From NCBI GenBank assembly GCA_010015655.1, contig ML976761.1:176649-240648 (forward strand): 64,000 bases of DNA, written 5' to 3'. Below are positions 10,901 through 22,899 of this stretch, piece by piece (the stretch's first letter is position 1; each line of letters begins with the position of its first letter). The notes below the pieces were generated by a model. That model ran no database searches. It worked only from the letters and a program-made list of their open reading frames with translations, and was not told the origin of the DNA. The stretch is from Bimuria novae-zelandiae CBS 107.79 (Eukaryota > Ascomycota > Dothideomycetes > Pleosporales > Didymosphaeriaceae). The translations under genes were made by a program, and so were the position numbers.

Positions 10901-13598
10901 TAAACGGAATCCTAGAAGAATATAAGAAACATACCTATAAGGTATTATAAAAGTTATAAAAGCATTAATTGCTCCTACACCCTAAGAAATATAAATTCTA
11001 CGTTACTAAGATAGAATATCTAGGATTTGTAGTATCCTGGAAAGGTATTAAAATAGACCTAAAAAAGATTACGATAATAGAAAAATAGCTATTACTAGAA
11101 TTAGTAAAGGATATTTAGTCTTTTTTAGGCTTCATTAACTTCTACTACAAGTTTATTAGGAACTACTTTAAGGTTACTACTCCGCTAATAGAACTTATAA
11201 AGACAGGAAAATGGCGACCTTTACAGGAGGTAGAGAAAAAGGCTTTTAAATAACTAAAGCACCTATTCCTAACGGCACCCTTACTATAAATGTATAACCT
11301 AGAGTAGCAACATCGTATCTACATGAATGCATTAGACTACGCGTTAAGGGCTATACTATTATAAGAATATAATAATAAGAAGTAAAGACTAGTCTTTTAT
11401 TACGTAAGAAAGCTTTTAGGAGCAGAATTTAATTATAAAATTTATAATAAAGAACTTATTAAATAGGCTATACTAAGCCAAGCATATCGCGATATGATAG
11501 GGCTAGATAGTTGTACGATGGTACGGGTGAGAAAAGGGTCTAGTATTCAAGTCTTGTCTGTCTATTCTACGCACAGAGGAAAGGGGGTTATAAGGATTAA
11601 TACTCGCGCACGGTGACTATGGTCTGTGCCTTTGCCCGTGCGGTATTACATAACTATTGTCACTTGTCTTAAAACATCGCATTAGGTAGCTGCCCGTACT
11701 GCGTACAGACAGAACTACTAATAATTATTAATTATTTTAAGTAATAGGAAGCATAGCTTAAGGGAGCTAAGTACTAAATAAAGGTATTTTTTAATTACCT
11801 TAATTTTACGCGCTTTACAACGACTAAGAAGTTAATTAATAATAGGCTAAATAGTCTAAATAAATAGCAGAATTTAACTTCTATATTACGCACCTGCTAG
11901 GAAACGTAAATACTATAGTAAACGAGCTTAGTAGATAATTAGACCTTATAAAAGAAGATAATAGAGGTAACTATATTATAATCTTAACTTATGCGAAGGA
12001 CAGAACCCTTTACTATAATAAAATATAGCTCGCGCTAGCACTAGAGGTGGGACTCGTGGACTTTACCTATTATAGACTAGCTATGAATAATATCTAAGAT
12101 TATAGAAGGCTTACAGACAAGGGTCGCTAAATATATAATTTTTATAAAGCTATAAAATTAATAGTATAAAATTATTAAAATTATATTTAGATTAGCGAGC
12201 AAGTGGCTCCGCTACTAATTAAGAAGCTATATAAAGATAAGGACTAGGAATACCTAAGAATTACTAAAATAACGCGTAGGATCGCGAATAAATATGCTAT
12301 CCCTAGGCTACGATAGGTAGTATAGAAAGTTCTAGGTAACTATTTAGCTTACTATAAAAATAAGCCTAAGAGACATAAGCTCTATCGCCTCTTACAGCTA
12401 CTAAAGCTACCCCTAAGACTATAGTCTAGTGTAACTATAGACTTTATTGTAAAGGTACTAGCATTATTAGTACTAAGAAATAAGGAACTCTATAACTTTA
12501 TTTTAGTTATATTTATTAACTAACTAAGGAAATAAGGTTTAAGCTAATTAAAGAAGCTATATTAGTAGAAGAATTAGCCTATATAGTAAAATAAAAGCTA
12601 ATATTACAGGTTAAATAACTAGATAAGTGTATTACTAATAGGGCTAAGATATTTACGTTATTGTATTAGACTACGTTTATAGCTAAATTAGAAATTAAGT
12701 TTAAGCTTACGATAAGCTTCTACTCTAAAATAGATAGCTAAACTAAGTAAATAAACTAGACGTTAGAATAATATTGTTAGATATATATAAATAAGTTTTA
12801 AAATAATTAAGTTACGCTACTACTAATAGTCTAACTAGCATATAATAATGCAAGATTGGCGATTACAGGATACTCGCCATACTACGCTAATCACGGATGT
12901 GAGCTAATAACTCACTAGGATCCATTGGACATCGAAAGCATAGCGAAAGACGTAGCTAACAAGGCCAAACTTATGCAAGATCTATATGAAACACTACGTA
13001 AGAATATCACACGACGTAATAAATAAATAGTAAAATAAGTAAATAAGAAAAGGATTAAGGAACTAACTTTTAAAAAGGGGGATAAAGTTCTCCTCTCGCG
13101 AAAAAATCTTAAGATAATAAGACTAAATAAAAAACTAAATAATGTTTAAAAAAACTATTTAAAATCTAAAAAGTTAGAGGCCTAGTTAATTTTAAACTAT
13201 AATTACTTATAGATACGTATATATACCTAGTTTTTTATAAGTTATTATTAAAACTAGCACTATTAAACGTAGAATTAAAATTGCACTTAGAACTTAAGGA
13301 CAAAGAATGTAAAGTTAAGGTAATTAGGGATCTATAAAAATTTAGACATTAGTATAAGTACCTAGTAAAATAAAAAGGATAGCTAGAGAGCTATAATATA
13401 TAGAAACTAGTAAGGAACCTTACTAACTACAAGGCTGCTCTAAACAGGTTCTATAAGGAACATCCTAATACCCCGCGCCCTAGGAAGGTCTAGGATGCCA
13501 GGGATGGTAGGTTATCCCAGAAGTCAGGGGGGAGCTCCTCCATGGCTAACCAAATGGACGGGGTAAACTTAGCCAGGCTATTTGGCCAGGAAGGCTAA
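7930..13598 (+). pseudogene. Gypsy-1 gag-pol remnant
   Basis: Decayed Gag-Pol polyprotein gene. The reverse-transcriptase catalytic box reads AYLNNILVYL (YLNN at 10876-10887), where an active enzyme has YLDD; both Asp codons became AAT, the G-to-A change expected of RIP. Other landmarks: the RT start around 10430, LYVDYK near 10580, the RNase H segment NYKIYNKEL near 11430, and an integrase core including TIDFI near 12430. The C-terminal segment NYKAALNRFYKEHPNTP, after about 13424, is nearly unmutated. Dozens of internal stops and a ~0.25 kb insertion at about 11455-11727 make it non-functional. Confidence 0.85.
11455..11727. mobile_element. Small insertion in gypsy-1 RNase H
   Basis: Comparison with the homologous frame of gypsy-2 (KELLAIINYFK) shows that about 250 extra bases interrupt this point of gypsy-1. 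The insert is less AT-rich than its host. Near its ends it has an imperfect inverted pair: TGTACGATGGTACGGG at 11512, and its near complement CCCGTACTGCGTACA ending at 11707. No coding capacity is seen. It could be a MITE or a solo fragment. The exact ends and target duplication are not clear. Confidence 0.5.
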
Positions 13599-13719
13599 GG
13601 CAGGTCCTCCTCTAATTCTTCTAAAGTAGCGCTTTAAATAATAATTACTTTTTTAGCACGCTTTATATTTAATACTAATTATTTAGCTAGGTATTCCTCT
13701 TTCGCGTAAGCTACGTGTA

Positions 13720-15846
13720 CCCTGCCGAGACAGTCAGTGCGCCGCGACACTAACGCGCCACCCCAACAGATGTAGCACCTCAACTTTAACGCGCCGCATC
13801 TCCACCAATATGGATCTGATTAAGGCTGCAATCATCGCTATCGACTCACGAGAACCTGGAGAAACTTTCTCATATAGAAAAATTGCAGAAGAATTTGGTG
13901 TTGTGCGGTTAACATTAACGCGCTGGCATAGACGCGCTATGCAGGCGCGTACATAGCTACTATAAACTTGCCAAAATCTTAACTAACAATAAGAATCTAA
14001 GCGCTTATAGTATATACAGCGTCTTATTTAGAAAGGTCTACCCCCTACGCGTTAGATAATCTAAAACTTTATATTAATTATTGCTAAAAAGGATATCTCT
14101 ATGCGATAGGTTAATTACTTTATTAGGTGCCACCCTAACTCCCTAATCTCGCGATGGACAACTAGGCTAGATAGTAATTACTATAACGCTAATTTAGGCG
14201 CAAGATATAGGCTCTACTTTAAGCTTCTATATAAGAAAATTATAAAGTATGGCATAGAGCCTTAGCATACCTATAATATGGACGAAAAAGGCTTCCTACT
14301 CGGCATCACCGGCAGGTCAAAAAGGATCTTCGACAGGCCTATATATGAGAGTCGCCAAGTGAGGCAATCTATTCAGGATGGCAGTCGTGAGTGGATCTCG
14401 CTTATCGCATGTCTATACGCCGATGGATCTACTATTAATCCATTACTAATCTATCGATCTGACGCTAAGACTCTACAATCAAGCTAGGTTAAGGAAATTA
14501 ACGTCAATTCTTATAGAGTCTTTATCACCTTATTAACCTCTAAATAGTTAAACAACGAGATAGAGCTTTAATAGCTAAAATAGGTATTTAATCGCTATAC
14601 TAAGGAGAAGACTTAATAGCAGTGGCGACTCCTAGTCCTTAATAAGCATGGATCTCACGTTACTATAGATTTTATTAACTACTATAATTAGAAAAAGATC
14701 CTCCTTGCGATATTTCCCCCTTACGCCACTTATACGCTATAGCCTCTAGACGTCTATATGTTTAAGTCTCTTTCTACCGCCTACTCCGACGAGCTCTCTG
14801 CATACCTATATAGGAGTTAGGGGCTATTAATAATTGCTAAAAGAGACTTCTTTATACTATTCTAGAGGGCCTAGACAACGTTAGTTACGCTATAATTAAT
14901 TACTAAAGCTTTTAAGTGTACAGGTATCTTGCCGCTAGATCCTACACTAATCCTTAGTTAATTTAATAAAGATAAGTCTTTAGAATAGAGATTGCGTAAA
15001 AGCTCTACTTTAGTACTTAGCGCGTCTAATTGGCGCAAAATTAATTAGCTTTTAAAGGTTGTTGTTAATACAGGGGGAGGTAATAAGGCCAAGAAGCTAA
15101 GTTGCACTATACACTTAATCTCTGTATAAAAGTAGCTTTTAGAGCATGAGAATTAGGGGCTATAAGAAGCCCTTACAAACCAGAAACAGCGCTAAACAAA
15201 GGGCAGGACTTTACCTTTTGAGTAGCTAGATAAGTGGCATGGAGGATCTGTTTTCTAGTCACCTGCCCGCGTATAGAGGGCGCGCGATTCTCTTAGCTAA
15301 TAAAAGGCTAAAAAGCAACAACTATAACTCCAGAAAAGTAAGTAGAGAGAGATCTAGATAGTAAATAGGCAGCTTAAAGCTTATTTACTATAGGAGAAGC
15401 GTGTTATGCGTGCGGTAGCTAGAAATACGCGCGCTAAGGAAAAAGCTAATTAGGCTACTAAGTAACGCCTCCGTTAACAGGCTTATAAGGCTTAATAATA
15501 ACTTTAAAAACGTCTTAAAATTGCTAAAAAGGGAAGCCAGAATGCTTTAAAAGCAACTTATATAATTACAAAGAGGAAGAAGCCTACGCCAGCATCTGTA
15601 CGCATTAATATAGTAATATCTACGCTATTAGCGCTAGTATCGCGCAGTGGCTAAATAATTAAAACACTAAGTAGATATCTATAATTTAACTAGCTAGTAA
15701 TTTTCTACAGCTCTATAAAATCTTAACTCTAGAAAATTTCGCGATAAAAGCTTTTATATAAAACTCTACAGCCTCATGTTGCTGGCTGCGGTGCTGGTGT
15801 TGGGGTGGCGCGTTAGTGTCGCGGCGTACTAACTATCTCGGCAGGG
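13720..15846 (+). mobile_element. Fot1/pogo DNA transposon E1
   Basis: Complete 2127-bp element. Its terminal inverted repeats are about 55 bases long (left end CCCTGCCGAGACAGTCAGTG; right end is the near-perfect complement ending GGCAGGG). It is flanked by TA dinucleotides at 13718-13719 and 15847-15848, the target duplication of the pogo/Tc1 superfamily. The right-hand TA is shared with the next element, E2. It encodes one transposase, inactivated by point mutations. Confidence 0.93.
13810..15654 (+). pseudogene. Fot1/pogo transposase of E1 (nonsense-riddled)
   Basis: Pogo-type transposase, which would cut and paste the element at TA sites. From ATG 13810 to TAA 15652-15654 the distance is exactly 614 codons, in one frame with no net indel, yet many TAG/TAA codons occur. 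The N-terminus is an HTH (MDLIKAAIIAIDSREPGE...FSYRKIAEEFGV). The DDE domain starts at NMDEKGFLLG (14275), includes an open stretch to 14487, and has the second catalytic motif mutated (NKHGSH in place of DGHGSH). The third is PLDVYMFK near 14746. The C-terminus is Lys/Arg-rich, as is usual for fungal Fot1 proteins. Confidence 0.92.
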
Positions 15847-15947
15847 TAACGTGCACGGACAGCTTATGCCCAGAGACACCTCGTGCCCCGCCGAACACCA
15901 AGCCGCGTCTTAACACTACAACTTTAATAGACTATAACGCTACAGCT

Positions 15948-17800
15948 ATGGCACCTATTAATAATATAATTAAAGATTTAAAATCGCGTGATCTAGGAGA
16001 ACACTTTACGTTAAGGAAAATTACTAAGAAATACAAGATTAACTACTTAACGCTAGGGTAAAGGTAGAGAGGCGTAATAGTATCTTAGGAGGATAGATAC
16101 TTAAATTAATAAGCTCTTAACTAATAATAAGAGCTAGAGCTTATATAATATATTATAAAGCTTACAGAGAGAGGCCTTCCTCCTATAAGAGAGATAATTA
16201 GGAATTTCTTATCTAAAGTAGCCTATTAGTAGCTAAGCAATCGATAGGTTTCTCGCTTTATTACTAGACACTAGATCTATATAATCTTAAAGTAGACTAT
16301 CGCCATAGATCGTGTTCGCCACCTGGCTAATTCTAAGTTAAAATACCGTCTCTATTTCGAGCTACCACATCAAAAGATCACTAAATATCACCTTAAGGCT
16401 CGAGATATATATAATATAGATAAGAAGGGCTTCTTAATTAGCTTAATAGGCAAAAGCAAGAGGATATTTAGCAGGCGTTAATAAGAGAAGAAGGAGATTT
16501 AAGTATCTCTTTAAAATAGATTACGCGAGTTCCTAATATTCCTAGCCTACTACTACGCTAATAGGAGCTTGCTGCCTCTAAGCCTTATCTACGTAGCTAA
16601 AAAAGGAGCTATATAATTAAGTTAGGTAGAAGATATTAAGGCAAGAGAACATAAGGTCTTTATCTTATTATCTTTAACAGGCTAGTTAAACGATAACATA
16701 GGCCTAGCTTGGCTAGAGCAGGTGTTTAATTGCTATATAAAGTAGTAATTAGGGAGATGGCAATTACTTATTCTTAATAGCTATAGATCTTATATTACGA
16801 TAGAGTTTATTAATTACTATAATTACTACAGGATCCTCCTTATAATCCTTCCCCCCTATTTAACTTATACGCTTTAGCCGCTTAACGTAGTGCTATTTAA
16901 GCCTCTCTTTTAAGCTTACTCTAACGAGCTTACTAACTATCTCTATAAGGCTTAAGGTCTTATTCTAATTAAGAAAAGAGACTTCTTCTTACTCTTCTAG
17001 AGCGCCTGGATATCCTCCTTTACGGAGAGCCTTATATTAAAGGCCTTTAAAGCTACTAGGATCTGGCCTATAGATGCTAACGTTATCCTTCGTAGATTTA
17101 CTAGCACGCTAGAAGCTAAGAAAAGCTTATTATTAAGGCTCTCTAATTATAATTAGAGAAAGATAGATCGATTAGTTTAAGCTACTATTACTAATAGCTA
17201 TTAGTATAAGGCAAGAAAGCTACGTTTAAGCGTTTACTATTTCTTTATTTAGAATAAGCTTTTAAAGCATGAGAATAAGGGCTTAAAGGAGGCTCTTTAA
17301 TATAAAAAGAAGCACAGGAAGAAGGGTAAAGCTCTTAACCTTTAATAGCGCTAAAAATATTACGATAGCGCTGTCTACTAGTCTTCTTGTAAGCTACGTA
17401 AGGCTTAAGCTAAAGAAGCAGTACGGGAGCGAGATAAAATAGAAAAGAAACTTTAAAAAGTATAGGCTAAGAAGTAGCGTAAGGAGGCTTAACTATAGCG
17501 TTAAGTTAAGCTTAAGGAGAAGCGTGTAGAGAGGTAAAGACTTAAAAAGATAAGAAAAGTTAAATAAGCTAAAAAAGTAGCTAAACGCGCGCGTAAAGTT
17601 AAAGCTTAATACTAAAAAAAAAGCTATCTAATAAGCTTAAAAACGTAAGTAACTAGTTTTATAAGTAATTTTATTAAGTAATAAGCGTTAGAAACGCGCT
17701 AGTGCTGCTTACGCTAGTATTTAAGCTTAAGATAAGCTATTTACTACTTTACTTAAAGTTATATTACGTGACCGCAACATTAAGCTCCTAAGTAAATATA
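15948..17800 (+). pseudogene. Fot1/pogo transposase of E2
   Basis: Starts ATG GCA CCT (MAPINNIIKDLKSRDLGEHF), followed by an HTH that is intact to about 16058, then frequent stops. Landmarks of the DDE domain: NIDKKGFLIS near 16420 (MDEKG in E1), GLAWLEQVFN near 16700, LILNSY near 16773 (second catalytic region, Asp to Asn), TYTL*PLNV near 16870 (third), and the FKATRIWPID block, typical of this family, near 17050. The C-terminal Lys/Arg-rich tail reaches the E3 insertion point at 17804. Confidence 0.85.
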
Positions 17801-18682
17801 ATTAACGTGTCCGTGCGCGTGATGCGCGGATTCGCGTGATGCGCGGGCAACACCAAAAACGCTCCATTGAAAACAAGGCTACAGCACCACCCACGATCAA
17901 TATTATCACGAGATTTTTCTTACAGGGTAGTAATTTGATAGCTGCGATTCATTTGCACTATTTAAATCTATCTAGAAGCTTGACGTCGCGGCCGCTGCGT
18001 GTAGATTTGCTCGGGGCAGCAGATGCGCCCTCTGAGGCCTCCCCAATATCTGCAGCATCCACACCACGTTTCTGACGCTTTCTGCTCTATAGAGATGGCT
18101 GAGAGGCCTTTCTCTTACCCTTTTGGGATACTTGTAGAGCTTTTTCAGCGTCGCGGGCAGACTTCTGGGCAGCGCGCTGAGCAGCCTTTTCAGCCCTCTC
18201 CTTCTCCTTCGCCTTCTTAGCTGCCTCTCGCGCAGCACGCTTTTCCTACTACATTTTCTCCTTATATAGCTTAGCTACCTTCTTTAGCTCTACTATCTTT
18301 ACTTTTTAAAGCTACTACTACTTATCTTCCTGCTCTTTAATTAATTAATAATAACGTGCCTCCCTTACTTTCCTTAGTAACTATAAGATAGCCCTACTAT
18401 AATACTCCTAGCGCTATTAAAGGTCTAGAGTTTTGCCCTTCTTCTTACACTTCTTCTTAATAAATAGCGCCTGCCTAAGCCCATCGTTGTCATGCTTAAG
18501 CAGCTCATTTTCAATAGATAGATAGTAGAGTAATTAATAAAGCTTTTTTGTATCTTAACTACCTTGTTCCTTTATTACTAATCGTATAAGCCTATCTATC
18601 TTTCTCTAGTTATAATCACTAAGCCCTAATAAGGAGTTATCGCCTAATTCTTAATCCTGGGTAAACCTATTAAGGATAAAAT

Positions 18683-18696
18683 TAGGATTAGGTGGC
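18683..18696. repeat. LINE target-site duplication, left copy
   Basis: TAGGATTAGGTGGC, identical to 24732-24745. It lies within the E3 transposase and brackets the LINE. Confidence 0.9.
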
Positions 18697-18951
18697 TTGG
18701 TTGGTTGGTTAGTTGGTATTTATTTTACGTCTCTTTAATAGGGATTAAGTCCACTATCTCGCCTCCCGAAGGGCATATACGACGTGCTAAGCTATAGAAT
18801 TATAGTGCTAATATACTACTCTAGAAAGCATTTCTTGCCTGCGCGGGTATTACTACCATTTTAGAACTATAGCTCCCCTTCTAGTTAGGGAGGCTAAGCG
18901 ATGTATGTACATTAGGGTGGTTTCCTTGCATTTTGAGGCATCTATGTGCTA

Positions 18952-18992
18952 AGAGAGAGAGAGAGCGAGTGTGTGTGTGTGTGTGTGTGTGT
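18952..18992. repeat. (GA)n(GT)n microsatellite
   Basis: A short GA tract runs directly into about 24 bases of GT repeats and a G-rich patch, in the 3' UTR of the LINE. Confidence 0.9.
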
Positions 18993-19539
18993 AGGGGGAG
19001 GGGAAAGAGAGGAAGAGGGGTAGGGAGTATTATAGCTATTATGCTAGACCTAGTTCTTGCTAGGTGCTGTATTGCTTATTACTATTACAAGGCTGCAGGA
19101 GCTAGCGGGGACAAATCTTGGTGTAGTACTATGTAAGTTAGGTGAAGGCTTTAAAGGCCTCTGGATCCCCCAGCAGCACCGCAGTATACGCCAGGCCGTT
19201 AGCCTGGCTGGATGGTGGTGTAGGTGGTCAAAGTGGCTATTTACTAAAGGCCTCTAGGGTCTTGCGGTAGAGCGCAAGGTGCTCTAGTGTCTTATTCTAT
19301 CTATATAAGCAGGTAAGGTTTACATCCTTATAGTTGTACTTTTAGTGGTACTAGGCAAAATCCCCATGTCTAGACTAGATAGAAAGTAGTCTAGCTAGGA
19401 TAGCTCTTAGTAGGTCTAGTTCCTTTAGACTATTGCGTAGTGCATAGTCTAGGTGCCAGCTTTTGTACTATCTAGAGAGTTTGTTCTTTTTATTAGACTA
19501 CTAGATCTACTGTGTGTGTTATAATGTCTTACAGGCAAT

Positions 19540-22500
19540 TGTCTTAATGCCTAAGAGTATAGGCAGAGCAGCTTTACCCGTTAGGGGTAATAGGTGTTAG
19601 GCTTCTAGGTTAGCTAATCTGTCTGCTGCCTCATTTCCTTTAATGCCTAGGTGTCCGGGGGCCCATTTAATAGAGACGTCGTAAGTTTCTATAGCGCCAT
19701 GGCACTCTAAAAAGGCCTATTAAGAGGTAGGGGGTAAATCGCCCCTTAGGCACTATATAACTAAGGTGCTGTCTATATATAGCTAGATTTAATAGGTATT
19801 AAACTCTAGTTATCTTATAGTGTGCTAGAAGCCTCTCTATGCTCCTACTGCCTTAGCGTTAAAGACATGCAAGGTAGAGTTAAGTGACCTGCGTCTAGTC
19901 TATAATTGCTTTCTATTCTAATACACTGTAAAGCTATAGGTCACCCGCTTTTCTCCTTCCTTTGTGTACTGTTTAGAGCCATCTGAGAAGATAGTCACGT
20001 CTAGTAGTGGGAGATAGGCCTACTATATATTAAAAGCCTTAGCTATAGTCTTCTTGTCTATGCTAAGCGTTGGGTTAGTTTAGTAGCTAGTTAAGTAGTA
20101 AGGGGCTGTGAGTGTAGTCCTAAGGATCTCTAGTAGAAGAGATGCTATCTATTAGACTTTTATCTTAACTTGCTAGGGTTGTCTAGTTTTTACGCCCCTG
20201 TTTACTATATGTACTAATATACGCCTAGTGAGAGGATGGTCTACATTTATAGTTCGTAAGTAGGTTGTAAATCTAAGTTTAGCTTCCTCTAGTACTACTG
20301 CTATAGACAATAGTCTAGCGTCTCGAAAGAGTGCAGCTATAGGGGTTGTTTTCTACGCTAGTAGAATGCCCCTTGCTGCTATAGCTAGTGTCTTATCTAT
20401 AGTAGCTATATGCTATCTAATGTAAGCGCTAACCTCTTAAGGCCTGCCTAGTTTAAGTGTATGTAGCTGTTTAGTGTGGCCTCTGTACCAGCATTCAGTC
20501 CCATACAGAAGCGACGGGTATATATAGGTAATAGTGGCCTTGCGGAGGGAGCTAGCTAGTGGTTTATAGGTAGTCCTAGCCAGACTATAAATATAATAGG
20601 CTACCCTAGCAGCTTTTGTAGTGCGTGTAGCTATATATTATCTAAAGGTAAGTCTACGGTCAAACCACACTCCTAACTAACGCAGGGCTGGCTAGCTATG
20701 CTCTCTACTTAGGAGGATAGGGTAGATTATAAGCTACTTATCTATAATATATAGTAGTGCGTAGCTACTTCGCTATCTAGTTAGGTGTATTATTTCCTGC
20801 TTTTCTAGGGTAAAGGTAACCTTATTAGCCTCGCCCCATGCTCTAATCTGCCTTAGATCTAATGCTAGGAGCTCGACGTTATCGTTTATAAAGTGTAAGG
20901 CCTAGTATAGACATATGTCGTCTGTATATCCAAACCTCCGTTCTGTGTCCATAGATAGTAGCTCTGCTAGGTACAGTGTATATAGGACAGGGGAGAGAGG
21001 CGAGCCTTAGGGTGTGCCACAGGCGACAGGGTAGCTAGGGGTAGTGACCTGTCCAAGGCGGACCCGAACCCTCCGGTTAGTGAGGAATGAGTCTATAAAG
21101 AGCATAGTCCTTTGTGGCCAGCCCTATTAGGCCATCTAGTGTAGCAGGCGGTTCTTGAGGAGCGCATTAAAGGCGCCTTAAATATTTAGGGTAACTATAG
21201 TGACATGCTTTCTAAGTACCTATGCTGCTTTAGTGTCGTGGGTGAACGCTATAGTAAGGTCTGCTATAAAGCGCTTTAGAAGGGCGCCGCCATGCTAGGG
21301 GCTAAGGATCTTATGTGTTATAGCAGTCCACGTAATTTGTCTAGCTACTATTTGTTTAAGTCCTTTTCTAATGTAAGAGAGAAGCGCTATAGGTCTCTAA
21401 GAGCAAGGTAATGTTTAGTCTGTCTTCCTTGTCTTTAGTATTATTACTACCTTGGCAAGCTTCTACTGTGCTAGGAAGTGGTTAAGCTTAAGGCATTACT
21501 AGAAGATTCTTCGTATAAGTTCCCTAACCTAAGCCCAGCAGGCACGGAGTAGTCGCATAGTAGAGTGGTTAGTGCCTGGTAAGGTGCTCGAGACTCCTAC
21601 TGTGTTTTGTTTAGTTTCCTCTAGTAAGATATGTGTGCTTCACGGGAGGGCATCTGCATTCTCCTGGTCTAGGTAGTGTCTAAGGTCATCCTCTGCTATG
21701 TACCAGTTAAGGACTTCCTCTCTAAGAGCCTCTGCCTTCTCTAGGGGGTCTGATATTGTCCTGTTGTTCACGATAAGAGGAGTGTCCTGGTTCTTTAGTG
21801 TAAGCTTGTGCTAGGTAATAATTTTAAACAGGTCCTTATTATCCTTAGTATTATTAATAACATGCCTCTAGTACTACCTCTTAGCCTGTTGGACGGTAGT
21901 CTTAAAAGCCTGTCTCTCCTCTAGTAGACTGCCAGAGTAGAGTAGCCTAGCATGTTTATAGGCCTGGTAGGCAGTTTTGCACTCCTTGGTCCACCATGGT
22001 GCAGCGCGGCCTTCCTTGCGGTCGAGCTTGCCTGCTGTCTGTACAGAGTGCTGTATAGTCTCTGTGAGCAGCGTAACGCATTCCTCTAGCTGTGCTGTAT
22101 CCTGTGTTGTAAGCGGGTCTAGAATGTTCTAGACACCTATTTCTACCAGCCTAGTGAATTTAGGTAGGCTTGCCTTGGGGACTTTGTAGTGGTACTATTC
22201 TAGATGCGGAGTGCCTGGTGTGGAGAGAGGGATAGAGGTTACTATTATCTTATAGTCTGAGCTGCTGTGCATGCTAGCATTAATAGCAGACTAGGCAAAT
22301 AGGATATTAGAGAAGGTAAGGTTAAGGACATAGCCAGCGCAGTGTATTAGCTACCCTAGCACACTAATATAGTCTATAAACACGTTAGCAGCCTATCTAG
22401 CTAGCTCTATACCTTTATTAGCTGTAGTAGTAGTAGGCTTAAAGGATTTATGTCTAGCGTTAAAGTCTCCTCCTATAAGGTAGAGTTAAGGGGGTATAAG

Positions 22501-22880
22501 ATGTGTAACGTATTAGATAACGTGTAGGGTGTGTAGCTGTCTATAGCAGTTAAGTATTACCACTCTATTTACTATAGCCTATAGCATGTCTAGGTAGTTA
22601 AGGCTCTCTCTAGCCTGGTATCGTAGGTGGCATCCTTTACGGATGTAGGTCATCACCCTAGGGCGGGCTGAGCCTAGTGTATTAGGGCTGTCCCAGGTGC
22701 TGATGGGTGCTAGGTGTGTGAAACTAGGGTAGGTGGAAGTTCTTAAGTTGGCACATGTAAAGGGCTCTTAAACACACATAATATTTATGCCCTTCTAAAA
22801 CGCTACCTCTAGTATTATAATATGCCAGGGTGAGCTCCTGCTAATATTAGCCTAGTATACACGTAGTTATTTGCTTAATA
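19540..22880 (-). pseudogene. LINE ORF2: endonuclease-RT-RNase H remnant
   Basis: Read from about 22880 downward. The apurinic-type endonuclease section includes VYQANISRSSPWHIIILEVA, LIGGDFNARH near 22470 and SSDYKIIVTSIP near 22230. The linker has RKEGRAAPWWTKECK near 22000. Reverse transcriptase follows, with catalytic box GYTDDICLY near 20920 (a YADD-type box, both Asp present). RNase H follows, with FSDGSKQYTKEG near 19990 and KWAPGHLGIKGNEAADRLA near 19640. Stops occur throughout, but the catalytic motifs survive, so mutation here is milder than in gypsy-1. Confidence 0.9.
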
Positions 22881-22899
22881 GGCTGGGCTGTTGATGCCT

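Larger units (their letters stand above)
7355..13717 (+). mobile_element. Gypsy-1: RIP-inactivated Ty3/gypsy retrotransposon
   Basis: An LTR-like 5' end starts near TGTTACGAACCCGAAG (7355). Its inner boundary is not certain and no matching 3' LTR was found. The plus-strand reading then shows, in order: gag with a decayed zinc knuckle (about 8680-8730, Cys codons turned to Tyr), protease, reverse transcriptase, RNase H (about 11260-11470, then interrupted), integrase (about 11850-13000) and a C-terminal chain ending RPRKV...LARLFGQEG at stop 13596-13598. Dense TAG/TAA codons lie within otherwise recognisable protein. The 3' end stops where Fot1 E1 begins. The same family recurs as gypsy-2 on the other strand. 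Confidence 0.85.

Noticed and set aside
19107..19118. GGGGACAAATCT, resembling the M1 repeat
   Set aside because: A single 12-base match within the LINE on unrelated sequence is best taken as chance.
18933..19136. 67-codon open frame with a CVCVCV run
   Set aside because: It is the translation of the GA/GT microsatellite in the LINE 3' UTR.
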